NCBI RefSeq assembly: GCF_900114785.1
Contig: NZ_FOUG01000002.1
Span: 186,001 to 250,000 of the forward strand
DNA from: Variovorax sp. OV329
GTDB lineage: Bacteria > Pseudomonadota > Gammaproteobacteria > Burkholderiales > Burkholderiaceae_C
Direction: 5' to 3'
DNA length: 64,000 nt
Part shown: in pieces, positions 20,124-28,253 of the stretch
How the letters are laid out: each line of letters opens with the position of its first letter
Position numbering within the stretch: position 1 is the stretch's first letter
The notes under the pieces: generated by a model
What the model was told of the DNA's origin: nothing
The model's database searches: none
The model's input: only the letters and a program-made list of their open reading frames with translations
Position numbers and translations under genes: made by a program

Positions 20124-20795
20124 TCAGGCGCGCAGGCCGCGGGCACCCGTGCCGCGCTCGCGCCGCAGCGCGAAGGCCAGCGCACTGGCGCTGGCGTAGC
20201 CCACCTGCAGCGCTGCCGACTCCAGCGAGAGGCCGGCTCGCAGCAGGCGCTGCGCCTCGTCCAGCCGGCGACGCCGCACGAAGGCGGCCGGCGCCATGCC
20301 GCTGAGCTCGACGAAGCGCGCATGAAAGCGCTGCGGACTCAGCTGGCACAGCGCCGCGAGCCGCGCGGTGCTCCAGTCGCCGTGCAATTCACCGTCCACG
20401 CGCTCCTGCAGCAGGGCCAGGTCGATGGGCCGGCGCTGCAGCAGGGTGTCGGCGCCGGCCAGTTCGTCCACCGCGGCGGCCACGTCCAGCGCGGCGCCCT
20501 GGCCTTTCCAGTGCGTCGGTGGTGCAAACCTTCGGATGCGGCCCAGGCCGGCGCGCATCGGGCTTTCGATGACCAGCACGCTGGCCGGTGCCTCCGCCAG
20601 GTAGCCATGCGCCACGCCGGCCGGCACGATCAGGCCGCAGGCGGCGTCGACGTAGGCGGCGCGGCCATCGAGTTCCAGTTCCAGCCGGCCGCTCAGGCCG
20701 ACCAGCACCTGCGCATGCTCATGCTCGTGCGCGCCGTATCCGCCGGTGTAGCGGCGCAGCGAGGCTTCGGCGTGGTCGAGCGTGGCGTGGGTCAT
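20124..20795 (-). CDS. AraC-family transcriptional regulator (short, cupin N-domain)
   Basis: 223 residues, shorter than the usual 270-300. An N-terminal cupin-like sensor (HEHEHAQVLVGLSGRLELELDG, then GLIVPAGVAHGYLAE) is followed by the AraC double helix-turn-helix. In the latter, LAALCQLSPQRFHARFVELSG and RLLRAGLSLESAALQVGYAS mark the two recognition regions. The effector is unknown. It sits just upstream of, and in line with, the EamA exporter gene; such pairs often respond to the exported compound, which is an inference. Confidence 0.9.
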   Translation of the reverse strand: MTHATLDHAEASLRRYTGGYGAHEHEHAQVLVGLSGRLELELDGRAAYVDAACGLIVPAGVAHGYLAEAPASVLVIESPMRAGLGRIRRFAPPTHWKGQGAALDVAAAVDELAGADTLLQRRPIDLALLQERVDGELHGDWSTARLAALCQLSPQRFHARFVELSGMAPAAFVRRRRLDEAQRLLRAGLSLESAALQVGYASASALAFALRRERGTGARGLRA

Positions 20796-20875
20796 GGGCA
20801 GGCCTGCACTCTAGGGGACGGTGGCCACCCCGCGCAACCGCGCGGCACATCGGCGGCCCCACCCGCAGCTTCGCC

Positions 20876-21430
20876 TCAGCTGAAGCTGCTTCGCCCCAGC
20901 ACCTTGCCGGACGCATCCACCAGCAGCCCCTCGCCCATCGAGGTCGCCTCACCAGCGAAGGCACTGATGTTGACCTGGTGCGTCACCCACACCTCGAAGC
21001 GGCCGGCGCCGATGCGCGACAGCCGCTCGAGCAGCAACAGCCGCGCCTCGTCGCGCGCCTCGCCGCGGCCGAAGCTGGAATCGAGCGGCGCCCACGGCTC
21101 TTGGCGTCCGAAGGCAAGCTGGGCGGTGTCGATGCAGCGGCACCAGGCGCTGCTGAGCACGGCCGAGGGTTGCAGCCCGCGCTCGCGGAACCAGGCGCCG
21201 GTGGCGCGCGACTGCGCCCTGCCCGCCTCGCTCAGGTTTCGCTGCGTGGCGCACTGCCCCATGACGAATCCCGGCGGGTCGCCCACGCCGGGATCGGTCT
21301 GTCCGTGTCGCATCAGGATCGCGCAGCGGCCGCTGCGAAGGCGCGCCGCCAGGTCCTGCACCGGCTGGGCCGTGGCCGCGAGGGGCCAGGCCGCGATCGA
21401 TAGAAGAAGGGTTCGCCGCTGTTGAAACAT
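20876..21430 (-). CDS. Secreted histidine phosphatase-family protein
   Basis: 184 residues. The RHG motif ILMRHGQTDPG (His about 41) defines the phosphoglycerate mutase-like histidine phosphatase fold, with the second half containing WVTHQVNISAF. Residues 1-22 form a signal peptide with two arginines before the hydrophobic core (QQRRTLLLSIAAW, then an ATA-Q cut), so export possibly by Tat. The substrate is unknown; periplasmic phosphohydrolases of this kind are common in Burkholderiales. It stands alone, 50 bases before the tctA stop. Confidence 0.85.
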   Translation of the reverse strand: MFQQRRTLLLSIAAWPLAATAQPVQDLAARLRSGRCAILMRHGQTDPGVGDPPGFVMGQCATQRNLSEAGRAQSRATGAWFRERGLQPSAVLSSAWCRCIDTAQLAFGRQEPWAPLDSSFGRGEARDEARLLLLERLSRIGAGRFEVWVTHQVNISAFAGEATSMGEGLLVDASGKVLGRSSFS

Positions 21431-21480
21431 GGTGCGCCACTATGCGTGGCGCACCGACCCCGATGCAAGCAGGGGCGTCG

Positions 21481-23013
21481 TCAGACGCCTTCCACCGCGG
21501 TCGCTGGCGGAGCGCCTTCGACTTCTGTCATCTTCTTCTTGCCGCGGTTGCGCAGGAAGCTCACCAGTTGCCACACGGCGATCGCGGTGATCACGCCCAG
21601 CAGCGTGGCGCTGATCGGCCGCGTGACGAAGGGCGCGAAGCTGCCGCGGCTGATGAGCATGGCGCGGCGGAAGTTCTCTTCCAGCATCGGCCCCAGGATG
21701 AAGCCCAGCAGCAATGGCGCCGGCTCCATGCCCAAGCGCAGGAACAGGTAGCCCACGCCGCCGAACACCGCGGTGGTGTAGAGGTCGTCCAGGTTGTTGT
21801 TGATGCTGAAGGTGCCCACGCAGCAGAAGAACAGGATGCAGGGGAACAGCACGGTGTAGGGGATCTTGAACACCGACAGCCAGTAGCGCACCAGCGGCAC
21901 GTTCAGCACCACCAGGAACACGTTGCCCACCCACATGCTGGCCACCAGGCCCCAGAACAGGTCGGCGTGGGTCGAGATCATGTTCGGGCCAGGTTGAACG
22001 CCCTTGATGATGAAGGCCGCCAGCATCAGCGCCATGACCGGGTTCTCGGGAATGCCGATGGCCATGAGCGGGATGAAGCTGGTGCGAGCCGCTGCCTCGT
22101 CGGCCGCCGCCTGGCCTGCCACGCCTTCGATGGCACCGGTGCCGATCTCGTCGCGGTGCTTGGAGAAGCGCTTGTCCGCCGCATAGGCCGCGAACTGGGC
22201 AATGGTCGGGCCGCCGCCGGGCAGGATGCCCAGCACCGAGCCGATCACGCTGCCGCGCAGCGCGCTCGGGATGATGCGCTTGAACTCCGGCCAGGTGGGC
22301 ATCAGCTTGATCTTGCCGTTGAAAGGCGTGTGCGTGCTCTTGTTGTCCAGGTTCTTCACCACCTCGGCGATGCCGAAGCAGCCCAGCGCGATGCTGATGA
22401 GGCCGATGCCGTCCGTGAGGAAGGTGAAGCCCATGGTGAAGCGCTCGACGCCGCTGTTGACGTCGGTGCCCACCACGCCCAGCAGCACGCCGATCATGGC
22501 CATGGCCAGGCCGTTGAGCATGTTGCCGCCCGAGACGAAACTCACGCAGAAGAAGCCCAGCAGCATCAGCGCGCAATAGTCGGCGGGGCCGAACAGCAGG
22601 CCCACTTCGCCAAGCGCCGGGGCAAGCGTGGACAGCACCACGATGGCGACGGTGCCGCCGATGAAGCTCGATATGCCGGCAGTGAAGAGCGCCAGGCCCG
22701 TCTTGCCCTTGAGCGTCATCGCGTAGCCGTCGATGCAGGCCACGATGCTGCTCGCGTGCGGGATCTTCATCGTGATCGCGCTCACGCTGTCGCCATACTG
22801 CGCGCCGTAGTAGATGCCGGCCAGCATGATCAGGGCGCCGCCGGTGGGGATGGAATAGGTCAGCGGCAGCAGCAAGCTGATGGTGGACAGCGGGCCCAGG
22901 CCGGGCAACAGGCCGATGAGCGTGCCCACCACGCAGCCGATGGCGCAGTACAGCAGGTTCTGCAGGGTCAGCGCGTGCTCGAAGCCGAACGCCAGGTTGT
23001 GAAAGAGTTCCAT
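21481..23013 (-). CDS. tctA: Tripartite tricarboxylate transporter permease TctA
   Basis: Large permease of the TTT family, 510 residues with about 11-12 membrane helices. The two internally related glycine/proline motifs, GLLPGLGPLSTISLLLPLTY near the N-terminus and GILPGGGPTIAQFAAY in the middle, are the TctA signature. With TctB and a periplasmic TctC protein it takes up citrate or other (di/tri)carboxylates using the membrane potential. It lies 10 bases after tctB. No tctC is present in the locus, so the substrate cannot be guessed from a binding protein. Confidence 0.95.
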   Translation of the reverse strand: MELFHNLAFGFEHALTLQNLLYCAIGCVVGTLIGLLPGLGPLSTISLLLPLTYSIPTGGALIMLAGIYYGAQYGDSVSAITMKIPHASSIVACIDGYAMTLKGKTGLALFTAGISSFIGGTVAIVVLSTLAPALGEVGLLFGPADYCALMLLGFFCVSFVSGGNMLNGLAMAMIGVLLGVVGTDVNSGVERFTMGFTFLTDGIGLISIALGCFGIAEVVKNLDNKSTHTPFNGKIKLMPTWPEFKRIIPSALRGSVIGSVLGILPGGGPTIAQFAAYAADKRFSKHRDEIGTGAIEGVAGQAAADEAAARTSFIPLMAIGIPENPVMALMLAAFIIKGVQPGPNMISTHADLFWGLVASMWVGNVFLVVLNVPLVRYWLSVFKIPYTVLFPCILFFCCVGTFSINNNLDDLYTTAVFGGVGYLFLRLGMEPAPLLLGFILGPMLEENFRRAMLISRGSFAPFVTRPISATLLGVITAIAVWQLVSFLRNRGKKKMTEVEGAPPATAVEGV

Positions 23014-23023
23014 GGCGTCGATC

Positions 23024-23443
23024 TCAATACAGGGGCAGGTTCAGACCCAGAAGGTCGCGGAAGCCAAAGGCGACGATCACCAGGCCGATCGCGATCTTCA
23101 GATTGCGCTTGAGCGAGTAGGAGGTGCCGGCCAGGGTGCTGAAGAAGGCCAGGAACACGATCGCCGCGAGCATGTTGATGAACTGCGAGATCAGCGCGAA
23201 GCCGACGAAGCTCAGCAAGATGATCGAGATGTTCCTGACGTTGTAGTCCAGCGTCTCGAAGGGCATGACGCGCGTGGTCAGCACCGTGATGGCGCCGATG
23301 AGGAACAGGATGCTGCTGATGATCAGCGGGAACAGGCCGGCGCCGGCGCGGCTGAGGTCGCCCAGCTGGTAGCGGAACGAATTCAGTCCGAACAGCAGCG
23401 CGATGCCCATGAGGACCAGGCCTCGGACCAGGACACGGTTCAT
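23024..23443 (-). CDS. tctB: Tripartite tricarboxylate transporter small permease TctB
   Basis: 139 residues with four hydrophobic helices (about 8-25, 38-58, 72-105 and 115-133), as usual for the TTT small subunit. The start at 23443 has GAGGAGA 5 bases before it. The frame is open further upstream but the extra part looks non-coding. It is followed by tctA after 10 bases. A 17-codon GTG-started frame ends by overlapping this start (TCATGA). The gene usually found just upstream, tctC, is missing. Confidence 0.9.
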   Translation of the reverse strand: MNRVLVRGLVLMGIALLFGLNSFRYQLGDLSRAGAGLFPLIISSILFLIGAITVLTTRVMPFETLDYNVRNISIILLSFVGFALISQFINMLAAIVFLAFFSTLAGTSYSLKRNLKIAIGLVIVAFGFRDLLGLNLPLY

Positions 23444-23493
23444 GAAGGGGTCTCCTCGCGATGCGAAGAGCGCAGCGATGTACAGGGGCTCAC
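23440..23493 (-). other. Possible 17-codon leader frame overlapping the tctB start
   Basis: GTG at 23493 is preceded by GGAG with 8-base spacing. It opens a 17-codon frame (MSPCTSLRSSHREETPS) that ends in TGA overlapping the tctB ATG. The layout would allow translational coupling. It may equally be chance; no homologue can be claimed. Confidence 0.25.
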
Positions 23494-23737
23494 GTTGTTG
23501 TCTCCAGGTGATGTGTTCTCGCTCGGTGGGCCGCCTTGGACCATGGGCGAGGCTGCGGCGAAGCTTAGAAAGCGAGGCTTCCAAACGGCTTTCGTTTCAC
23601 CTTGGGGAGTGCGAAATACGTGTTATCACTAACAGTGGGGAGGCCCCTCGTGGCACCCCTGTCACGCAGTGGACAGCGGTACTTCCGGGCCTGCGGCAAT
23701 CGCTTCAGCACGAGCGCGCGGCGCGCGCGGTTCGCAC
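23494..23737 (-). promoter_or_regulatory. tctE-tctB intergenic region with a TGTTA-N4-TAACA dyad
   Basis: With the leader frame, this forms a 294-base gap between the tctE stop and tctB. No gene or recognisable tctC remnant is seen. TGTTA (23621-23625) and TAACA (23630-23634) form an inverted repeat about 180 bases before tctB, a plausible site for the neighbouring TctD regulator. No firm -35/-10 pair is assigned. Confidence 0.35.
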
Positions 23738-25324
23738 TCAGTTCACGCTGGCAGGCGCGCCCTCAGCCAGCGGCAATTGCAGGATCGCGCGCAGCCCTTT
23801 GCCGCCGTGGCCTTGTGCGTCGGCGAGCACGATGTCGCCGCCGTTGCGCCTGGCATAGGCGCGTGCAATGGCCAGCCCCAGCCCGGTGCTGGAGCCACGC
23901 GAGCCCTTGCCCTCGCCGCCCTGGCGGAAGCGCCCGAACACCTCGTCGCGCCGCTCCGGTGCGATGCCGGGCCCGTCGTCGCTCACCTCGGCCTGCGCCT
24001 GGCCGTTCGCGATGCTCACCCGCACGGTGATGTGGCCCCCTTCGGGCGTGTGGGCGATGGCGTTGTGGACCAGGTTGGCCAGTACCTCGTGCAGTTCGGG
24101 TGCGCTGGCGCGAACGGGGACGGCAGGCGGCGTGGCGACCGGCGGCTCGTCAGATGCGGCGGCCTCTTCCTCCTCGAGGGCAGCATCGGCTTCCTCGTCG
24201 TCCTCGCCGTCCACGGGCATGCGTTCATCGCCCGGCGGATCGCGCACATCGATCCAGCCCAGGTCCTGCTCCTTCTCGTGCGCCAGCTGCAGGTGCTGCA
24301 GCACCACGTCGCGGGCGATCGCGTTGAGGTCCGCCACCGGGTGCGATCCGGCGGCAGGCGCCACTTCGCTGGCGTGCGCCAGGGAGAGAAGCTGCTCCGA
24401 CAGGCGCCGGCTGCGCTCGAGCTGGGTCACCATCGCGCGCAGGGTGGTCCGCATCTGCGCCGGCTCCTTCTCGCGCAGCGCCACGCTGGCCTGGGTGAGC
24501 ATGATGGCCAGCGGCGTGCGCAGCTGGTGCGAGGCATCGGCGAGGAACTGCGACTGCGCATCCAGCAGCTCGCGGTAGCTGGCGACCTGCTCGTTGATGG
24601 CATCCACCAGCGGCGCCACTTCGCGTGGCACGCCCGCCAGGGTCAGCGGCTGGGGCGCCTGCCCGCGGCGCGCGCGCACCTCGCGGCGCAGCCGGCGCAA
24701 AGGCCGCAGCGACCAGGTCACGCCCAGCGCCACCAGCACCACGACCAGCACCACCATGCGCGCATCGCGCACCAGCGCCTGGCGCAGGGCGGCGCTTTCG
24801 GCCACGGCGCGCGGCTTGGTGCCTTCGGCTGCCTGCACCGTCACGGTCCAGGGTCGGCCCTGGCCGTCGCGCAGTTCGCTGCGCAGCGCCAGCATGCGCA
24901 CCTCGTTGCCCCGGTAGACGCTGTCGTACCACTGCGGATCGGCTCCGCCACCTCCGGCTCCGGGCGGCGGCAGGTCGGCATCGCCCATCAGCAATTGCGC
25001 AGGGGCGCTGCGGTCCAGCGGCGCGATGTCCACATGCAGGTGCTTGTGTTCGGCGCTGCCGGACTCGAACAAGGCGAGCACCTGCGCCGCGCTGCTGTCC
25101 AGGCGCAGCGTGCCGTCCGGCCCAGCCACCACGCTGCGCTGCAGGGCGCGCCCCGTGTCCAGCATGGCCTGGTCATAGCCGGCCTGCACCTGCGTGCGCA
25201 GCGCGCCCAGGTCGTTCCAGCTGTCGAAGGCCAGCAGGGCCAGGATGCAGGGAATCAGCAGCGTGAGCAGCCGCGCGCGGATGCCGAAACGCGCGCCCCG
25301 CTGCTCAGGCGTCGCCGTGGCCAT
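23738..25324 (-). CDS. tctE: Sensor histidine kinase, TctE type, with an acidic insertion
   Basis: 528 residues, inner membrane. Helix 1 about 19-33, periplasmic sensor about 34-188, helix 2 about 189-206, then a HAMP-like linker. The phosphoacceptor is His266 in DASHQLRTPL. The ATPase domain has N-box NLVHNAIAHTP (417-427), G1 VSDDGPGIAP and G2 STGLGLAIA. About 45 residues between the dimerisation domain and the N-box (roughly 362-406) are unusual: a very acidic Glu/Asp/Ala run (372-388), then a Pro/Val-rich stretch. Homologues normally lack this. It overlaps the response regulator by 20 bases. Position beside tctBA suggests control of carboxylate uptake. Confidence 0.9.
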   Translation of the reverse strand: MATATPEQRGARFGIRARLLTLLIPCILALLAFDSWNDLGALRTQVQAGYDQAMLDTGRALQRSVVAGPDGTLRLDSSAAQVLALFESGSAEHKHLHVDIAPLDRSAPAQLLMGDADLPPPGAGGGGADPQWYDSVYRGNEVRMLALRSELRDGQGRPWTVTVQAAEGTKPRAVAESAALRQALVRDARMVVLVVVLVALGVTWSLRPLRRLRREVRARRGQAPQPLTLAGVPREVAPLVDAINEQVASYRELLDAQSQFLADASHQLRTPLAIMLTQASVALREKEPAQMRTTLRAMVTQLERSRRLSEQLLSLAHASEVAPAAGSHPVADLNAIARDVVLQHLQLAHEKEQDLGWIDVRDPPGDERMPVDGEDDEEADAALEEEEAAASDEPPVATPPAVPVRASAPELHEVLANLVHNAIAHTPEGGHITVRVSIANGQAQAEVSDDGPGIAPERRDEVFGRFRQGGEGKGSRGSSTGLGLAIARAYARRNGGDIVLADAQGHGGKGLRAILQLPLAEGAPASVN

Positions 25325-25994
25325 GCTTCACGCTCTCCAGCATGTAGCCCAGGCCGCGCACGGTGACGATACGCACATCCGCGCCGGCCAGCTTGCGCCG
25401 CAGCCGGTGCAGCACCAGCTCGATGGCGTCGGGGCCGGCATTGCTGGCGGTGGGAAAGACCTTGTGCGAGAGCTGCGCCTTCTCCACCGGCGTGCCGGCG
25501 CGCGTCAGCAGCACCGACAGCGCAGCGCTTTCGCGCGGGGTGAGCGAGAGCAGCTCGCCGTCCAGGGTAAATGCCTTGCTGCCATGCGCGCGGACCAGGG
25601 AGCCGCATTGCAGCGCCGGCTGCGCAGCGCTGCCGCGGCTGCGCCGCACCAGGGCCTCCAGCCGGGCTTCCAGTTCCTCGACGGCGAAGGGCTTGGTGAG
25701 GAAATCGTCGGCGCCGGTGTTCAGGCCCTTGATGCGATCCTGCAGCGAACCCTGGGCCGTGAGCACCAGCACCGGCGTGCGGTTGCCGGCGTTGCGCATC
25801 TCGGCCAGGATGGACAGCCCGTGCTTGTCGGGCAGGCGCAGGTCCAGCACCACCGCGTCGTATTCGCCCACGGCCAGCAGCGATTCGGCGCTGGCGGCAT
25901 CGGGGGCATGGTCGCAGACATAGCCGGTCTGCTTGAAGGCGCGCATCAACCAGGCGGCCATCTCGGCTTCGTCTTCGACCAACAGGAGGCGCAT
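25305..25994 (-). CDS. tctD: Response regulator, OmpR/TctD type
   Basis: 229 residues: receiver domain with phosphoacceptor Asp51 in YDAVVLDLRLPD, conserved Lys in FLTKPFAVEEL, and an OmpR-type winged helix ending in RKLAGADVRIVTVRGLGYML. Partner of the overlapping kinase gene. In TTT loci TctD activates transport genes in response to citrate; here the likely target is tctBA, about 1.9 kb downstream on the same strand. It is the first gene of the unit. Confidence 0.93.
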   Translation of the reverse strand: MRLLLVEDEAEMAAWLMRAFKQTGYVCDHAPDAASAESLLAVGEYDAVVLDLRLPDKHGLSILAEMRNAGNRTPVLVLTAQGSLQDRIKGLNTGADDFLTKPFAVEELEARLEALVRRSRGSAAQPALQCGSLVRAHGSKAFTLDGELLSLTPRESAALSVLLTRAGTPVEKAQLSHKVFPTASNAGPDAIELVLHRLRRKLAGADVRIVTVRGLGYMLESVKHGHGDA

Positions 25995-26013
25995 GGGCTA
26001 GCAGAGTGTTCGG

Positions 26014-26064
26014 GAATCGGCCCGGAGTTCAGCGGCCCCGGGCCGGGGCCGTGGGGCCCGATTC
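26014..26064. terminator. Nested GC-rich palindrome downstream of glpV
   Basis: An outer stem, GAATCGG (26014-26020) with CCGATTC (26058-26064), encloses an inner perfect stem, CGGCCCC (26033-26039) with GGGGCCG (26045-26051). It lies in the 125-base gap between the end of the glycerol transporter operon and the start of tctD. A terminator or RNA stabiliser for the glycerol operon is likely although there is no T-run. It may also be a relative of the GC-rich repeat at 52205-52243. Confidence 0.5.
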
Positions 26065-26119
26065 TGGCAGCAGTTGCGCGGCACCGCCCCGCGCCGCGCA
26101 ACCGCTCAGCCAGCGCCGG

Positions 26120-27853
26120 TCAGCGAACCCGGCCTTCCTTCCAGGCCGTCAGCAGCTTGTTGTAGTCGATGGTCTCGCCCTTGGGCTTCTCGTTGGCCAG
26201 CTTCTTCCACGGTGCATGCTGGTCGCTCAGCCACTTGCCCGGATCGCTCTTGGGATTGAGCTTGGGCGCGCACTTGGCCATGCCGGCGCGCTCCAGGCGG
26301 GACATCACCTGGTCCATCTCCTCGGCCAGGTTGTCCATGGCCTTCTGCGGCGTCTTCTCGCCAGTGACCGCCTCGGCCACGTTCTTCCACCACAGCTGCG
26401 CCAGCTTGGGGTAGTCAGGCACGTTGGTGCCGGTGGGCGTCCAGGCCACGCGGGCGGGGCTGCGGTAGAACTCCACCAGGCCGCCCAGCTTGGGCGCCAT
26501 GTCGGTCATGGCCTTGCTCTGGATGTCGGACTCGCGGATCGGGGTCAGGCCCACGATGGTCTTCTTCAGCGAGGTGGTCTTGGCGGTGATGAACTGCGCG
26601 TACAGCCAGGCCGCGGCCGTCTTGTTGGCGTCGTGGCCGGAGAAGAAGGTCCAGCTGCCCACGTCCTGGTAGCCGTTCTGCATGCCCTGCTTCCAGTACG
26701 GGCCGTTGGGGCCGGGCGCCATGCGCCACTTGGGCGTGCCGTCCGAGTTCACCACCGGCAGGCCGGCCTTGGTCATGTCCGCGGTGAAGGCGGTGTACCA
26801 GAAGATCTGCTGCGCGATCTGGCCCTGCGCGGGCACCGGGCCGGCCTCGCCGAAGGTCATGCCGGTGGCTTCCTTGGGCGCGTACTTCTTCATCCAGTCC
26901 ACGTACTTGGTCAGCGCATACACCGCGGCCGGCGAGTTGGTGGCGCCGCCGCGCGAGACCGAGGCACCCACCGGCGTGCACTTGTCGTCCGCCACGCGGA
27001 TGCCCCACTCGTCCACCGGCATGCCATTGGGGATGCCCTTGTCGGCGGTGCCGGCCATGGACAGCCAGGCATCGGTAAAGCGCCAGCCCAGCGACGGGTC
27101 CTTCTTGCCGTAGTCCATGTGGCCGTAGATGGGCTTGCCGTCCAGGTTCTTCACGTCGACGGAGAAGAACTCGGCGATGTCCTCGTAGGCGCTCCAGTTC
27201 AGCGGCACGCCCAGGTCGTAGCCGTACTTGGCCTTGAACTTGTCCTTCAGGTCCTGGCGCGCGAACAGGTCGGCGCGGAACCAGTAGAGGTTGGCGAACT
27301 GCTGGTCGGGCAGCTGGTAGAGCTTGCCATCGGGCGCGGTGGTGAAGCTGGTGCCGATGAAGTCCTTGATGTCCAGCCCCGGGTTGGTGAACTCCTTGCC
27401 CGCACCGGCCATGTAGTCGGTCAGGTTCATGATCTTGCCGTAGCGGTAGTGCGTGCCGATCAGGTCGGAGTCGCTGATCCAGCCGTCGTAGATCGACTTG
27501 CCCGACTGCATGGAGGTCTGCAGCTTCTCGACCACGTCGCCTTCCTGGATCAGGTCGTGCTTCACGGTGATGCCGGTGATCTCGGCGAAGGCCTTGGCCA
27601 GCGTCTTCGATTCGTACTCGTGCGTGGTGATGGTCTCGGACACCACCGAGATCTCGTTGATGCCCTTGGCCTTGAGCTTGGCCGCGGCGTCGATGAACCA
27701 CTTCATCTCCGCAGCCTGCTGGTCCTTGCTGAGCGTGGAGGGCTGGAACTCGCTGTCGATCCACTTCTTGGCCTCGGCCTCGCCGGCCCAGGCGGCCTGT
27801 CCGGCGCACAGGGCTGCAGCGGCCAATGCCAGTGCGGTGTGGCGCATCTTCAT
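26120..27853 (-). CDS. glpV: Glycerol ABC transporter substrate-binding protein (GlpV-like)
   Basis: Periplasmic binding protein, 577 residues, longer than typical sugar-binding proteins (about 420). Signal peptide about 1-23, cut after AAWA. The mature start EAEAKKWIDSEFQPSTLSKDQQ matches the family seen in glycerol ABC operons. It is the last gene of the ABC operon, after the DUF2160 gene. The glycerol assignment rests on the operon's glpD, glpR and glpK context and the resemblance to the Rhizobium GlpSTPQUV system rather than on binding residues. Confidence 0.85.
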   Translation of the reverse strand: MKMRHTALALAAAALCAGQAAWAGEAEAKKWIDSEFQPSTLSKDQQAAEMKWFIDAAAKLKAKGINEISVVSETITTHEYESKTLAKAFAEITGITVKHDLIQEGDVVEKLQTSMQSGKSIYDGWISDSDLIGTHYRYGKIMNLTDYMAGAGKEFTNPGLDIKDFIGTSFTTAPDGKLYQLPDQQFANLYWFRADLFARQDLKDKFKAKYGYDLGVPLNWSAYEDIAEFFSVDVKNLDGKPIYGHMDYGKKDPSLGWRFTDAWLSMAGTADKGIPNGMPVDEWGIRVADDKCTPVGASVSRGGATNSPAAVYALTKYVDWMKKYAPKEATGMTFGEAGPVPAQGQIAQQIFWYTAFTADMTKAGLPVVNSDGTPKWRMAPGPNGPYWKQGMQNGYQDVGSWTFFSGHDANKTAAAWLYAQFITAKTTSLKKTIVGLTPIRESDIQSKAMTDMAPKLGGLVEFYRSPARVAWTPTGTNVPDYPKLAQLWWKNVAEAVTGEKTPQKAMDNLAEEMDQVMSRLERAGMAKCAPKLNPKSDPGKWLSDQHAPWKKLANEKPKGETIDYNKLLTAWKEGRVR

Positions 27854-27943
27854 AGCAATGTCTCCTCGTTGGTGCTGCCCCTTGCCTTGGTATTCAAATC
27901 GGCTCCGGGGCAGCTTGGAGCCGGATCCGAATGACGAGTGCTC

Positions 27944-28252
27944 TCAGCCCTTGCGCATGACCAGCAGCAGCACGGCCATCGACAGCGCGAAGCCCCACCA
28001 GATGGACGGCTCGGCCTCCAGGGCCAGCCACTCCTGCAGCTTGCCGGCCAGGCCCACGAAGGCCAGGTTGACGTAGGCGGCGGCCAGCAGGCCGATGAAG
28101 AGCCGGTCGCCGCGCGTGGTCTCCATGGGCAGCCAGCCGCGCCGCAGGGTGGTGGGCGACCGGATCTCCCAGATCGTCATGCCCACCAGCGCCAGCGCGA
28201 TGCAGGAAAAGAAAATGGCCACGGGCGTGGTCCAGACCATCCAGTCGAGCAT
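27944..28252 (-). CDS. DUF2160 small membrane protein of the glycerol ABC operon
   Basis: 102 residues with three hydrophobic helices (about 8-27, 50-68 and 82-99), and RSPTTLRRGWLPMETTRGDRLF between the first two. DUF2160 proteins occur between the permease and binding-protein genes of this transporter type. The role is unknown; an accessory membrane subunit is likely from strict co-location (GlpU in some nomenclature). One base separates it from the upstream permease gene. Confidence 0.85.
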   Translation of the reverse strand: MLDWMVWTTPVAIFFSCIALALVGMTIWEIRSPTTLRRGWLPMETTRGDRLFIGLLAAAYVNLAFVGLAGKLQEWLALEAEPSIWWGFALSMAVLLLVMRKG

Positions 28253-28253
28253 G

